From Albifimbria verrucaria (Eukaryota > Ascomycota > Sordariomycetes > Hypocreales > Stachybotryaceae): DNA of 64,000 nt. The DNA is taken from assembly GCA_020081605.1 (NCBI GenBank), contig JAHREC010000007.1, forward strand, positions 124,001-188,000. The letters are read 5' to 3'. The notes under the pieces were generated by a model, which was given only the letters and a program-made list of their open reading frames with translations, was not told where the DNA came from and ran no database searches. Each line of letters opens with the position of its first letter. Within the stretch, counting starts at the first letter, position 1. Position numbers and translations under genes: made by a program. Shown here in pieces: positions 34,373-45,948 of this stretch.

Positions 34373-35169
34373 CTAGCCAGTTGTAAATTGTCCGTTCTTA
34401 ATCTTATCCGACAAAGCCTTATTTGTTTTAAAATAAGGTTCCAGATTCTCACGTTTCTCCAAAAGCAAGTCTAAAGTCATCCGCCCAAAGACAGCTTGAC
34501 CAGCAGGGTTCAAGTGAGTGATGTCGTCTACTTCGCGATTATAGCGGGCTGCGTTTTGTGGCCCAATGGCATCAAGGTAGACTGTGCTGGCAGTATTAAG
34601 ATCTATAAACTTAAAACCAGTTGTCTTAGCCGCGTTCCATGTTCTGTCGCGCCAATCCTTGAGATCTCGGACAGCTTTATCATTCTTAAATTTGCGACGA
34701 GCCAAGGATGAGATAAAAATCTGGACATCTTATATCAGTACAATTGCTCAACGATCCTACTGCTTTGGACTTACTGGAGTTGCCCTGAGCTTTTTAATAT
34801 CAGTAGCCAAGTTAACCAAATTCTTCTCAAATTCGTCTAGAGTCAAGACTTTTTGGTCGTTGTGGCCAAACTGAATCGTCACGATAGGCTCATAGTCCGT
34901 TCTAGCAGATTCAATCCCCGCGACTAACTTTTCCCAGCGGCCTTCGGCTCTCCACGAAATTGTCGTGGAGCCACCCTTGGCTCGGTTTTCGCCTCTGGCG
35001 GTATCTTTGAGATAGGACAAAAGGCCATCCCCCAACCACCATTGGAATTTACAGTGGAATCGCCGACGAGAAAAAGGTATGGAGGTTTAGCAGCGCGTGG
35101 AATGGGGTCAGATCGCACCGAGTTCGCTGCAATTGTGAGGGCAAGGATAAAATTCAATAGCTTCATCAT
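34373..35169 (-). CDS. Rhamnogalacturonan acetylesterase, CE12 SGNH hydrolase
   Basis: Secreted esterase that removes acetyl groups from the rhamnogalacturonan backbone of pectin. ATG at 35169, leader MMKLLNFILALTIAANSVRS. SGNH blocks: YLFLVGDSTV (nucleophile Ser), GGSTTISW with conserved Gly, IQFGHNDQK (Asn block) and DDITHLNPAG (catalytic Asp-x-x-His). One intron, 34774 to 34721 (GTAAGTCC, branch TACTGAT, TCCAG, phase 0), joins LRATP to IFISSLARRKF. Total of about 247 residues matches the family. One break lies in the CCCCC run 35033-35029: the coding strand is one G short between GGWG and the next block (DGLLSYL), so the uncorrected frame ends early. Complements the GH35 and cutinase genes as a wall-degrading activity. 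Confidence 0.88.
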
Positions 35170-35425
35170 GAGTATCTGCCGGGTCGGTTCAAGATGTTCG
35201 TGTCTGTTTCAACTGCTTGCTGTGTGAAAGATAATAGGTAGAGCAAAGAGCGGCTTCGACTGTCTTTAATAAGAGAATTCAACCATGAGCATCTTCAACT
35301 TTGAGCTAATACGCGGCCAGGCCTTGCTCCACTTATAGCCAACTAATTAGCATATCTGAACACTGTCTCGTCAAAGAGAATGAGTGGTGAGGGAACATGT
35401 CAGCCTATGGTCCCAACACATTTGT

Positions 35426-35794
35426 TTAAGACCCCACCATAATCTTCAGCTCGCTGAGCGGTTGCCTGGAGCGAAGCGGCGATAAAAATGACGGGGTAAA
35501 TACTTACTCAGAAGAGAAGGTAAAATCAACCCAAGGCAGCCCGCACGGCTGATAGTCGGACCTTTTCATTGTTTCATTATGTTTGATGACGTAGCGTCTG
35601 TATGCTAGTGGGCCCACGAGTTCAGCGGCCTTGGCCTGGTTCTCAGCCGCACTATAGAGCAGATCTTTTTCAGCAGGAGTGACATCTGAACGCACAAGCT
35701 CCGAGGGCGGCCTTTCTCTGCCTAGATAATCTAAGCACGACTCCTGTCGCGTGTTGCTATGCTCTTTCGTGAGATTGATGCCAACTTCACCCAT
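35426..35794 (-). CDS. Hypothetical protein, two-exon model
   Basis: Exon 1 35794-35508 and exon 2 35453-35426; intron 35507-35454 with GTAAGT donor and CAG acceptor. Product of about 104 residues, helix-rich and charged (ELVRSDVTPAEKDLLYSAAE, AAELVGPLAYRRYVIKHNE), ending DELKIMVGS. No signal peptide and no domain recognised. Upstream, a minus-strand frame from about 36000 (MDAFEVSHHPYFLVKLVSLLL ...) also reads like protein and could be an earlier exon of the same gene, separated by a TAG near 35850 and a one-base shift. It may therefore be the tail of a larger broken gene. It lies beside CE12, with about 250 bases between. Confidence 0.35.
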
Positions 35795-36164
35795 TGATAA
35801 CGTGCATGCTCAACAACTTCGCTAGTGATGTAACCGTTATACATGCTCTATGAATTCCAAGACCAATTCCCAAATGTCTTCAGGTGAAGACGGCTCCACA
35901 ACCCGTCCAGGACTTCGCTGTGTTTGGTCCACCACTCGAGGTCCAACAACAATGAAACTAGCTTGACAAGGAAATATGGATGATGGCTAACTTCAAATGC
36001 ATCCATAGCTCTGGTTGTGGCCAAGATAATACCTGTCTAAGCAAGATTTACCCGTGCTGGCCACTGTAGAGCCAGTTGTCAATCCAAATTTGTAACCTGC
36101 AAGAGCGGCCCTGACTGTCCCAAATCTAGGCCCTATGCACAACGTTTGGGTGCTCCTCACCCCG

Positions 36165-36520
36165 TAACCTCTCTCACTAAGTTAAAAACACCAAGTCTCT
36201 TAGAGTTATGTAAAGGTTCCAGCAATGTCTTGCCTCGAGTAAACCGAGGGGATTGGAGGAACGATATGATCTATTGACCAGAGCACAACGAGTACAATAA
36301 TTAGTTCTATTATAAATAGAGACATTAGAGGATGTATGTGTAGCAATATCTCAACCCTAAAACTATTAGCACACCGAGTAATAGCCTCTTTGAGTTCGGC
36401 GCTACTGGGTTTAGTGATGAAGTATGTGTCGACCCAAATGTATTTATATCTAGTCTTCAAGGCAACAAGACTGAATTGGTAAACCTTATGGTATCCTAGC
36501 TTATTCCGTTGTGGCCTTTT
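36165..36520 (-). pseudogene. Decayed HET-domain fragment
   Basis: From 36520 downward the frame reads KLGYHKVYQF, then YKYIWVDTYFITKPSSAELK, matching the HET core Y-x-Y-I/V-W-(I/V)-D-T-C-C-I-D-K-x-S-S-A-E-L; CIDK has become FITK. After several stops the frame shifts to a CYTYIL block and to SPRFTRGKTLLEPL, matching SRWFTRGWTLQELLAP. The order and spacing are those of HET-E/NLR-type HET domains, so the assignment is firm although no function remains. No start codon, upstream exon or downstream NACHT domain is found. Confidence 0.7.
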
Positions 36521-37694
36521 CCTGATTAAGCACTATTTATCTGCTCAACTCTTGCTTTCATACTCCAGTAAGGTGGCTTATCGTCCTCCAATTTATGTAA
36601 CAACATCACGTGCTTATGGATTTTATTACCGATAAACTTCCCAAAGGGAATATTTGTTGCCGTTAGTAGATGCAATCTTGCGAGGAGGGCTAGGCTTAAC
36701 GTGAGAGAAGCCAGTTAATGAGAAAATCCCAGAACGCCTATTTATGCAAAACTGGTGGGGCTTCGAAGAATTGTTACAAACCGATAGCCATGCACAACCG
36801 TGATCTAGTAAAGAATTTACGATCTCGAGTTCGGTCGCGTTCTCGGTGTAATAACCTCCAAGACGATGTATTTACATGCATATAGGAAGAACGTTACGTT
36901 GGTTGTGTTATTATTGGAAGCGCCGCCGTCACCCACGTCTATGCAACGGCTATTCTGAGCTGGCTTTTGACAGAACCTCTTGATTTATTATAGTGCCCAG
37001 GCACCAAGCTGAAGCAGTGGGTGCTCCGAAATATGTTATTTATGAGCATTTCACTAGCCTGCCAAAATAATCACACGCTAAGCTAACCTCAATCCAACGA
37101 AGACTTACGATACAAGGTGGTTTTAGATGAATTTCAATATCAAACCTCGGCACTCTGCACGAAGTGTACTCGTTGCTTCCCGGATGGTCATCCGGCTTAC
37201 CAAATGATGGTTCATTGTGACAGCGTACAGTAAAATGAATGGATTTTACTGGGATACCTCCAAAAACCTCATTACGGGCATTATTCATAAAGAGGGTAAC
37301 ATGAATAGTCAATGGTAGTTTCAACTTTGAAATTTCTGGCCCAGATTTCGCGACTCACTGTATTGCAATATAACAATATTAGACGCTGCCTTACTATACA
37401 CTATACTAACCTGAAATGTTCGAGAACAAGCTGCCGTAGTTATGCAGTAGCATTGTGTGAATAAGAAAGCTAAACCCTGATAAAATAACCCCTATACCAA
37501 AGTAGCCCGTGTTTTGATTCCTTCTCCAACTATGAGCAGCCCTGCTGGTCATCTAGTTGTACTGAGAAAATTAGCAATGCTCCAGATACCATGGGATGGG
37601 GGTTTCACCGTCCAGCAGCTATGAGGGTAAAATGTGGTTCCGCAGTAAACCTTGCTTTCGTCGTTCTAGTTAAGTTAAATAAAATGATTCCACA
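36521..37694. other. Intergenic
   Basis: A minus-strand frame 37324-37040 (94 codons) has a TTG opening and no domain; not accepted as a gene. Otherwise nothing recognised. Confidence 0.4.
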
Positions 37695-37949
37695 ATGCAG
37701 TATATGTTAGACTAACCCCTGCGGTATCTTTGCAGTCCTGCTTAGCCTTGCAGTCACTGTCTTGATTGCACTATTCAATTTGTCAGCTTGGCGTTCCATG
37801 GCTAATACTGGTTCCAGATGTAGTACATAGATATCCTGAGCACACCAATCCCAATTGGCAGCTATAGCGTTGACATCTTGTTTGGCGGGTGAACCAAGAC
37901 CGATAGTGGCAGAAGTAAGAAGTAAGAGGACAGTTGATTGGAACTTCAT
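37695..37949 (-). pseudogene. Small secreted cysteine-rich protein, broken
   Basis: ATG at 37949 gives a good leader (MKFQSTVLLLLTSATIGLGS) and a pro-region (PAKQDVNAIAANWDW). As given, the frame continues without sense to a stop at 37707. In the next frame (one base short at GATTGGTG) a Cys-rich domain appears: CSGYLCTTSGTSISHGTPS, then CNQDSDCKAKQDCKDTAG. That frame holds a TGA and a TAG, which CGA or CAG would have become by RIP-type C-to-T change. A GTTAGTC donor follows GCAGGG, so a further exon may exist. Signal peptide plus DCKAKQDC is a common layout of secreted fungal peptides, but no family name is justified. Confidence 0.45.
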
Positions 37950-39195
37950 TGTTATTGTGTGAATATTTAGCTGAATGATTAGTTTCTGATGACGATCCAA
38001 GAATATAAGTCGCGATGTGTTGTTTCGGTGTTCTTGGACACGAAAGTTTCCTGGTTTTATAAAAACAGCCGCCTTGTATTACTAACAAAAACCTGACAAC
38101 CGGGCATTCTCAACACTAGAAGACGTACAATGTAGCAAAGAGCCGACGGCATAGATTTCAAAGCTTGTTTAAGGGGGTTACATTCGAGTCGCATTGATGT
38201 CACAACAACATGGAGCTGCAAGACAATCCAAGCTTCTTGCGTACCCATCCATGATGAGTGAGATTGTGATTGGAAATCGAAGATCTTCGAGAGAAATCGT
38301 ATTTCTTTACATTCTTCCAAGCACTCCGAACAGCTCCACATAGCTGCTTATCGTCGCTGTCAACTCAGACGGGCATATATTTAACGAGCTCCCTGCTCAC
38401 CCTTTGAGATACTATCACACAAACTCCAACATGGTTGTGTCTCGGGAGGTTAGCAACCCGGATGTAGCCGTTCTTCGCTTAGTTCGGCCGCCTGAATATA
38501 TGTCTCGTCTTGGTCTCATACAAGAAGTGGAGTACATGTCAGGTATGCCAGCAACACCCCTTCGGATTGCTCATCACTCCAATGTCGTCACGGCCATTTG
38601 TTAGTCGATTCGTATACGGAATGCGGGCATATGAATGCAGAAGCTGGTCATAAGGTCCTATTAAAGTGTCCGTGTCTAATCAGAGAAGTGGTCGTCTCAC
38701 ACCGCTCAGAAATGACGCATCATGATACCAATGGTGAGTCACCCGCCTCACATTGCAGGACAATGACCTCAAAGGAGTTACACAAACTATAGCCAGGTGA
38801 CTGCGAAATCAAGGAAAGCCACTAGCCATCTAGGGCAAGTGAACTCGACCGAGCTTTGTGGACAGAGTCATTGGTATATGCTCCAGGATCTGAAGGTTCA
38901 TTTCTATCATCTATAGCTTACTATACGAGGTTGAAATCTAAAAAATAGTTTATATTATATACTTATAAGTTATAATACCTTTTATTTAGGTTATTAATAT
39001 ACTACAAGAATTATTCTATAAACAATCGTTTAGACCGTGACTTATCATCTAGGCATCGCTACCTATTCACCTGGGTTAGTCCTAAGCTACACAGATAGCA
39101 TTTATATGCTCAAGTAGGAACTTGCTCCAGTGCATATCCTTTGGGCACAGTTACGTTCGTAACTATGACTCTTGTGACAAGTAGCTTTGTGAATA
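37950..39195. other. Intergenic
   Basis: Only short mirror frames (38404-38604, 38598-38792) and an AT-rich stretch around 38930-39010. No gene supported. Confidence 0.45.
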
Positions 39196-42100
39196 TTATG
39201 AGCCTAAAGTGATATCGATTCCACGTTGTAGTAGTAGCTCAATGATGGGCTTATTACCGGAGCTCATCGCGAGTTGTGAAAGCTTGCTTCTATCGTCGGT
39301 GTTGATCAAGGTGCCACGTGTGAGTAGTAATCTTACAATACCTTCATGCCCTCCTCTCACCGCATAAGTTAGTGCCTTCCAGCCATGGCTCTCAGCTTCT
39401 ATATCGGCACCCAATTCTAACAGCAGCTCCACAGTATGCTCACGACCATATTCGGCAGCGTGCATCAACGGGGTCCTGTTGCTGCTGCCGGCTCCCATAT
39501 TTATGTCAATGCCAGCCTTAAGCAAGAGGATTATTATGTCATTGAACCCTCGAACTGCAGCATTGCATATAGGGTTGCCCCAATTAGCAGGGTGCCGGAC
39601 ACTTGGGTTCGCTCCATTTTCAAGCAGGAGGCGCACCACATCTGTGTGCCCTCCAACAACAGCCAAAGCCAGCGGCGTGTATTCGACACTAAATTCTTCT
39701 CCCACGTTGTCTTTCTTAGACAAAGCCTGGACCACGTCGTATAATCCAGCGTACGCAGCCAAATGCAATGCTGTCGCTCCCCTCGGAGCTACCTCATCCA
39801 TTGTGCCTAAAAAGTTCCAGTCTAATAATACCTGGCCTATAGCTTCGACGTGTGTTGACTTTTCCAAAAATGAGAGGGTTTCTTTATAAACTGAACCCAG
39901 TCGTGCATGATATCCCCAGTAATGCATGGAATAGAGATAAAGCGGGTACTTGCTGGTTCGTCTCTGCCGTTCCTCTGGATTCTTGATAATGCTGCCAAAC
40001 GTACGAAAGGAGAGGTACGTGATACAAGTAATGGCCATTTCTGTATGCACGTTCGGAAACCACTGATTCTGCGTTTCTTCGAGATAGTTTTGCGTTGTGT
40101 AGTGGATAAGGCGCAAGATCTTCGTCTCCTTGTCGAATGTGACTAAGCCGCAGCAGACGGCCACAATCATGTCTGAGTCGTGGAAATTATCCCTATCGAG
40201 GTCCTCATCTCCCCGCTCGGTAGCTAGCGCATGTTGGATCTGCTCCATCCTCAGCGACCATCTGGCGAATGTAATCCAGGTCAAGACTTTCTTAGCCAGT
40301 CTACTCACACCACTCCCTGTGAGTTGATCCGGTTTATAGCCTGGTCATATGCAGAGGATAACGTAGAAATCCCGCCTTCTTTGACCGGTGTTGATTTATT
40401 GTCCTTAGCCATAAGACCTAAAGCTCTTTTAACTTCTCGAGCTGAAGTGGCCTGGGTAAGAGAATCAAAATACAGCTGCGCCAGTAGAAACCTCGGGGCC
40501 AAATCAGATGTGGTTGGTGTCAAATAAGGTGAAAGAAAACTTACTGCCCATCGACCGCTGCCGAGATAACAGTCTCAATCTCTTTTTGAAGATCTAGATT
40601 TCGTTTAACGAAGCCGCCGAGCATTGGCATCCGGTTATGCAAATAGGTGTGAATATCTTCCGCACTTGCACGAATCTCTACTGTAATTGATGCATTGGAG
40701 AATTGCTGTTCAATGTCGGGAATGAACCGGGATGTGGCAAATATGTTTGCTCCGGCATTCTTCTGGAGCGTAAACAGGCCCAATATTAGCCTATTTCGGC
40801 AGCCTTGCAATGTTGGACATTCATCGAGAGCATCGGTGATTATAAAGACTTTGTCATAAAGGGCGGTAACTGACTCCAGGGCCTGCCATATCTCATCAGG
40901 TGTTGGCGTAGTGTTTTTCAATTGATGGCGGCGGTACAACCCCTCACGCATTCTGGCAATGCTGATCGGGTTTGGGTGAGTTGTTTCAGGAGGCTTGATG
41001 CGAGCTTGCCTATGGTCTGGTCATCCTGACGTTTGTAGTTGCAGTAGATGTAGGCTATCCCAACACCAGGGTCGTTTGCAAATCGTCGCTCTAGATCGTC
41101 TATTACTACTGCAGCGATTGTAGTTTTTCCAGCGCCAGGGATACCTGGACAGAACAGCGTCTTTCGAACTCCTAACCAACTTTTGTATTCATGAGACTGA
41201 AGTAGCCACATCCCAGTTCCTGGCTGTCGTCTCGACAAATAATCGCTCTGCTGGCTGCCGTAGTTAATAGGGCTAATCCAATTACTAATTTTAATGTCCT
41301 CCTTGTCTTCAAACCTCAGATGCAAAGCTCTGACCTCTGCCTCAATTTTGGTTGCCGTGGTGTGAACTGTGCTTTGTTTTAATTATGGTAACAAGTTTGT
41401 CATCAGAATTCTCTACTAACCATCAGCAAGGACGTCTGCAATCCTCATCTCAGCTTCAACCTTATTGGGTGGAATCCGACGGAGGAGATCCTGAGTATAT
41501 GATGCTGCTGTCATCGCCGCATAACCCTGCCATTGTTTGTTCTTGTGCGTATCCGAATAGTCACAGATACCACGAATAACTAGGCAAGGGAAATGATTCA
41601 TTAACCCCGCAGCCTCCATCTCGAAACAGAGGACCCCTTCTCCTGGCCAAGCTTATCCCGAAGCGCAGCGTCTTTCATTAGTTGGTTTGCGGATGCGATC
41701 AAGCCATAATGTATAGCCGGATTATCTTCGTCGTCACTCCTCGGTAATCGATGGACTATTGAGGAAGAGGCATCACCGCAACTTGCAGCACAGTCAGCTG
41801 CGCCTTGGTCCACATGGACAACATGTGACTTGTAGAGCCTATCGGTGATAGCATCAGGTTGGCTATATTTCTTCCGCAGCCGCGGGCGCTTGGCTAGAAC
41901 TGCTTCGATAGACTCTTTGATCTGATGGCCGTCTGTTTCATACTGCGCTCGCAGGCCGGCTACAGCGGTGCGGAGAAGTGTTGGTGACTGGTCTAAGAAC
42001 CTCATTGCTTGAAGCTCTGGTTCTGTATAGTTTTCCCAAAATCATATTGGAACACACCGCTAGAGCCGTTGCGGATGGCGCTCACTACGACATCGCCAAG

Positions 42101-42436
42101 TCGGATGTCATTTTCTCCCCATGGTGCGCCACCGCCTATCCCAACCATCAATCCAATGCGGATATTAGGGAAACTATGCAGCATATCGCGGGCCACCGTG
42201 GCGGCCGAGGTTAAGCCATATTCGCCGTCTGGTAAGACTGCCAACACAATGTTGTGGCGGCCTATTCTACCCAAAGTGTAGTCATTGTTATCATGTTCCG
42301 TTACTAAGTCTGGTCTGGCATGCTCCTCGTCGAGAAACACTTTGGCAGCCACATACTCTGTGCTTATCGCACTAATCCAACCCACAGAATAGTCGGCATT
42401 GGTCAAAAGTGCATTCCCTTGTTTCAGCGTATCCAT
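39196..42436 (-). CDS. NLR-type protein: PNP_UDP - NACHT - ankyrin
   Basis: Second NLR, about 1,045 residues, on the other strand. ATG at 42436 (MDTLKQGN). [116 protein letters not shown], Walker [13 protein letters not shown] near 41130, Walker [12 protein letters not shown] near 40835, ANIFATSRF. Winged-helix-like region [19 protein letters not shown] and [10 protein letters not shown], then ankyrin repeats from about 39790 ([52 protein letters not shown]). Introns at 41420-41367 (GTTAGT ... CACAG) and 40544-40492 (GTAAGT ... CGAG). Breaks near 42004, 41637-41634, 40943-40940 and 40311 are one base short. Likely non-self recognition with a nucleosidase-type effector. Confidence 0.88.
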
Positions 42437-43376
42437 CGTGGACTCCAAATAATAGGAGAATATGTGTTTCGTCGTTATCTTCGTTCTCTTCGTGACTGTG
42501 AAAAGATTCTAATAAAAACCCCGCCACGTTCCACAGGTCTACAGAGCAATTCCTAAACATGTCTTCGACGTTGTGGGTTAACGAATCCACAATACTATCG
42601 CTGCTAACCTCAATTAGGCAGGTTATAAGGTAAGAGCTTTGCTGTAAGCAGACCCAGAGGCAGAGCTATAAAGTTAAGAGATATCCTATGTACTAGCCTG
42701 AGTAGTGGATCTGTAAAGATCCGTATTATCATAATGCATGAAGTATACTGGAATTGATTAATATATGACCTATAGAATGACTTATGGTTAGGGGTAGCCT
42801 TATTTTCTACGGTTGTGATCGCAGAGTCAAGGTCCCTTGGAAACACTCCGAAGACTATCAAGGTTAAACCGCAGTGCGTCCATATACCTGCCACAGTCCA
42901 TTGTTTACAGTAGGGATGCAAGAACCTCGAACCTCCATGCAAATTGTACTTAGAGCTTTAGCATTTCATCAGCTTACATGATCCTGCTAGAGAACATGAA
43001 GAAGGAGGAAGGAAATATAAGAAGAAATAAACAACTTAACAAGAAAAAGAAAATGCAATTTTACAAGATCTCTCGTCCGAGTTAAGAGAAAGGTGAAATA
43101 AGTCATAAGGGCTTTGCTACTTCACAGTTTAGAAATCTTAGAGATTAAAGCCATGTTTATACTAACGGATGTTATATGGAAGCAGCAATGTAAACATAGA
43201 AACGATCGATGAATCGTTGAGAAACAATTCCTTACGCTAGCCTAGACTTTACTTGACAAATCATGCTCCACGGTCTGTCCAAGGTGCGCTAACTCCTGGA
43301 GAGTCTAGATTCGCACAGGTGGAATGGTTGGGGTCTCGGTGCAAACCCTTGAAGTGTGGCAAGATATCTGCCACCC
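42437..43376. other. Intergenic
   Basis: Promoter of the second NLR and 3' flank of the cutinase. A minus-strand frame at 42942-42610 (110 codons) has no recognised domain. Confidence 0.45.
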
Positions 43377-44171
43377 TTAGAGTTTGGAAGCCAAGAATGC
43401 AGCGGCCTCGTCAGCATCAGCCCCATAGCTTAAGTGAGGCGCCAGAATAGCTCCAGCCAGGTTGCCATCACAGACAGTGTCACGAATGAGACCACCACAA
43501 AAGACCTTGTACTTGTCTCGAGGAAAGTTTGGGATCTGGCCACCATCACGGCGCCACTGTGTGTCCCCAAAACAAACAGCCGCCGCAATCTTCTGCTTGA
43601 TATTGGATTCGATATCCTCAACAGCACGGTGGACAACAGCCGCACCTTGGCTAAAAGCAGAAAGAGGAGGTATCAGCACAGAAAATTATACCATCTATCG
43701 GGGTAGAACAAATAACGAGAAGAGCCTGGGAAATTCTCACCTGTAGCCTCCAACGACGATTGTTGCCTGCGGGCACTTCGTGTTGGCGAGACGCAGCATT
43801 TGTTTCATTTCATTTTCGGAAACAAGGTCAGTGCCACCGGGAAGATAGTTAGTTGACAATAAGGCGGCATAGTTAACACCTTGAACCGTCAACCTTTGAC
43901 CAAGGGGAAGACGACGGTCTAATTCTCGGGCAAGGCCAGGACCGATGATGGTGCCCATGTTGCCGATCTCAGTCGAACCGCGGGCAAAGATGAGCACAAC
44001 ATCACCACAGGTGATGCCCAATCTAAGTCCCTCTTCTGTACTAGGCAGTATCTGACGCGCCACGAACTCCGGGTTGGGGCTTGTGTCGTCTGCAATAGGG
44101 GCCACAACTGGAACGGCAACAGGAGCAGCAATGGCAGCTGAAGCCAGGGCGAGGACGGAGAAAAACTTCAT
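43377..44171 (-). CDS. Cutinase (CE5)
   Basis: Intact two-exon gene: exon 1 44171-43741, intron 43740-43651 (GTGAGAAT ... GCTTTTAG), exon 2 43650-43377; 234 residues. Leader MKFFSVLALASAAIAAPVAV and a short propeptide precede the alpha/beta-hydrolase core. Cutinase signatures: CGDVVLIFARGSTEIGNMG, GPGLARELDRRLP, VGGYS-QGAAVV across the intron (catalytic Ser in GYSQG), DTVCDGN (catalytic Asp) and APHLSYGADAD (catalytic His). Cys residues typical of the two cutinase disulphides are present. It hydrolyses the cutin polyester of the plant cuticle outside the cell. This length and the Ser-splitting intron are normal for fungal cutinases. Confidence 0.95.
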
Positions 44172-45711
44172 TTTGGATTTAGCACGAGATGAAGCCGTTT
44201 TATAGACAGGTTAGTATCAAAAGATGAAGTTTGTAAAGACGGATTTAATTTTGAAAGCGTCTTCGCAAGTGTCTGGAAGTGAACGCCTGAAAAAGCTTCG
44301 TGGTGGCTACTGATCGAATTTGAGAAAAACACTGGCTTCATCGCCCATTCTTATACTTTGCGATCCTGCCGCAGTCTCGTAACAACTCCTCCTTACCTCT
44401 ATACTCTCCTCATCTGTAGGATATAGCAACCCTGCTTCGGTTCTTCGCTACCAACAGCACACTGTGTATTTACCTCCAGCTATTGGGACCGGACTACGCT
44501 TACCTATTTTAGTCATGATAGCGAAAGAAGCCAAGATTTCTATTCTAGTAAAGAAATGTCTTCGAGCCTTCCTATACCATGTGATTAAGTGGATAGAGTT
44601 CAAGAGGCCGACGGTACAAGGCGAGATCCGGCACCCTATTCCGTATAACCCTCTCATGTAGGAAGTTGTGAAAGTCAGATACATGGATGTTGTAGCTTAC
44701 ATGGGTGAATTCGATGCGTTGGGTGTGATCATGTGTTTCCTCGTGGTGTTCATACTAGATTGAAACAGCTCGGCTTGCGAACAGGTGCGGAAGGCCAGCC
44801 ACCGCACCCCTGATATTCGATGCTGACACCAGGAGACCAAGCCACGAGTCCATTTCTCGCATAAAAGGTACATACGCCTAGCCGGGGGTCTCTACTCCTC
44901 TCTATCAAATCCTTTCCTTCTAATGATGCATGGCTAGTAGTTCAATCAAATGGTTACGTGAAATTGTAGTCGCGCTTCAATCAATTACTCCAAACGGACA
45001 ACCTCTGTTACCATTGTTGCCTCATATTCATACTATCCCGTCTCTTGAATCCCGGGAATAGTAAATTTCCGAGCCGCAATTTGTACTGCTGGGTGAACCA
45101 AACATGGAACGTTGAACCTCGGCATATTCTTACAAAGGGGCGTTCATAAGGTGGGGAAATACTCAGAAACTGCCAAATCCGGGGTGCAGCAACGTGCGCG
45201 CCATCTTGCACCGGCATTTCTGGCATGCTTGAGGTGACATGTACTTTCCGCCAAGCTTGGATAGCTGTCAGAGAAATCCATTCATGTTGCTGGCAGTAAA
45301 CAACTGGTCAATGGCTTATCCTGCAAGACCTGCTATCAGGAGGGACTTCCAATGAGAGTCACGTAAGGGACTGCATGAACCTCGGTACGCTATTGAGGCA
45401 TACATACTTGCATGGTGTGGCTTTGTTAATATAATCTAGGGCCATAAAGGGCTCGCGCCAAGGGTACTGTCAAATCACGGTTTCTCACATGGTCATGACT
45501 GAATGTGCGGGGTTGGTAGGACACTCTTGGCTATGTAGTGTCCACTGGAGTTATGCTACTTCCCTCGACCTAAAGTGGACCGGATATCATTTTGGACAAA
45601 CACGCCATCGCCTGGTTACATGCTGTTCGTGAGTGGTGACGAGCAATCAAAGCATAGGTACCCACAATCTCGCGTGTACAAGAAAAGAAGGCTCGGGTTA
45701 GCTTTAGGCGT
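44172..45711. other. Intergenic
   Basis: Cutinase promoter side followed by 1.3 kb with no supported gene. Frames 44464-44661 (+), 44448-44684 (-) and 45008-45226 (-) have no domain. Confidence 0.45.
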
Positions 45712-45948
45712 AAGAAAATAAGAGCCACCCGCAATATTGAGATACTTCTACATTTGCCCAACGTGGAGGGTGCTAACGTCAAAGCGCGTGACGGATGTCG
45801 TGGTATTGTGCTGCAAGAAGTTGCGTATGAGGGCTACAAACGAATGGCGCACCTGCTGCCTGAGGCTGGTGCTAATGTCAAGGTGCCAGGTGGGCGTCAT
45901 GGGGTACTGCATGGGGCTGCGATGAGAGGCCACACCAGAATCTTAGGA
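45712..45948 (+). pseudogene. Ankyrin-repeat remnant
   Basis: One frame holds about two and a half ankyrin-like units: NIEILLHL...GANVKARDGCRG, then VLQEVAYEGYKRMAHLLPEAGANVKVPGG, then GVLHGAAMRGHTRIL. The GANV spacing and GH/GYxRMxxLL pattern match the NLR ankyrin type with NALQAASYRGHERIVQLLLEAGADVN units. No start codon, NACHT domain or intact upstream frame is found, and sequence downstream of 45948 loses the pattern. Confidence 0.6.
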
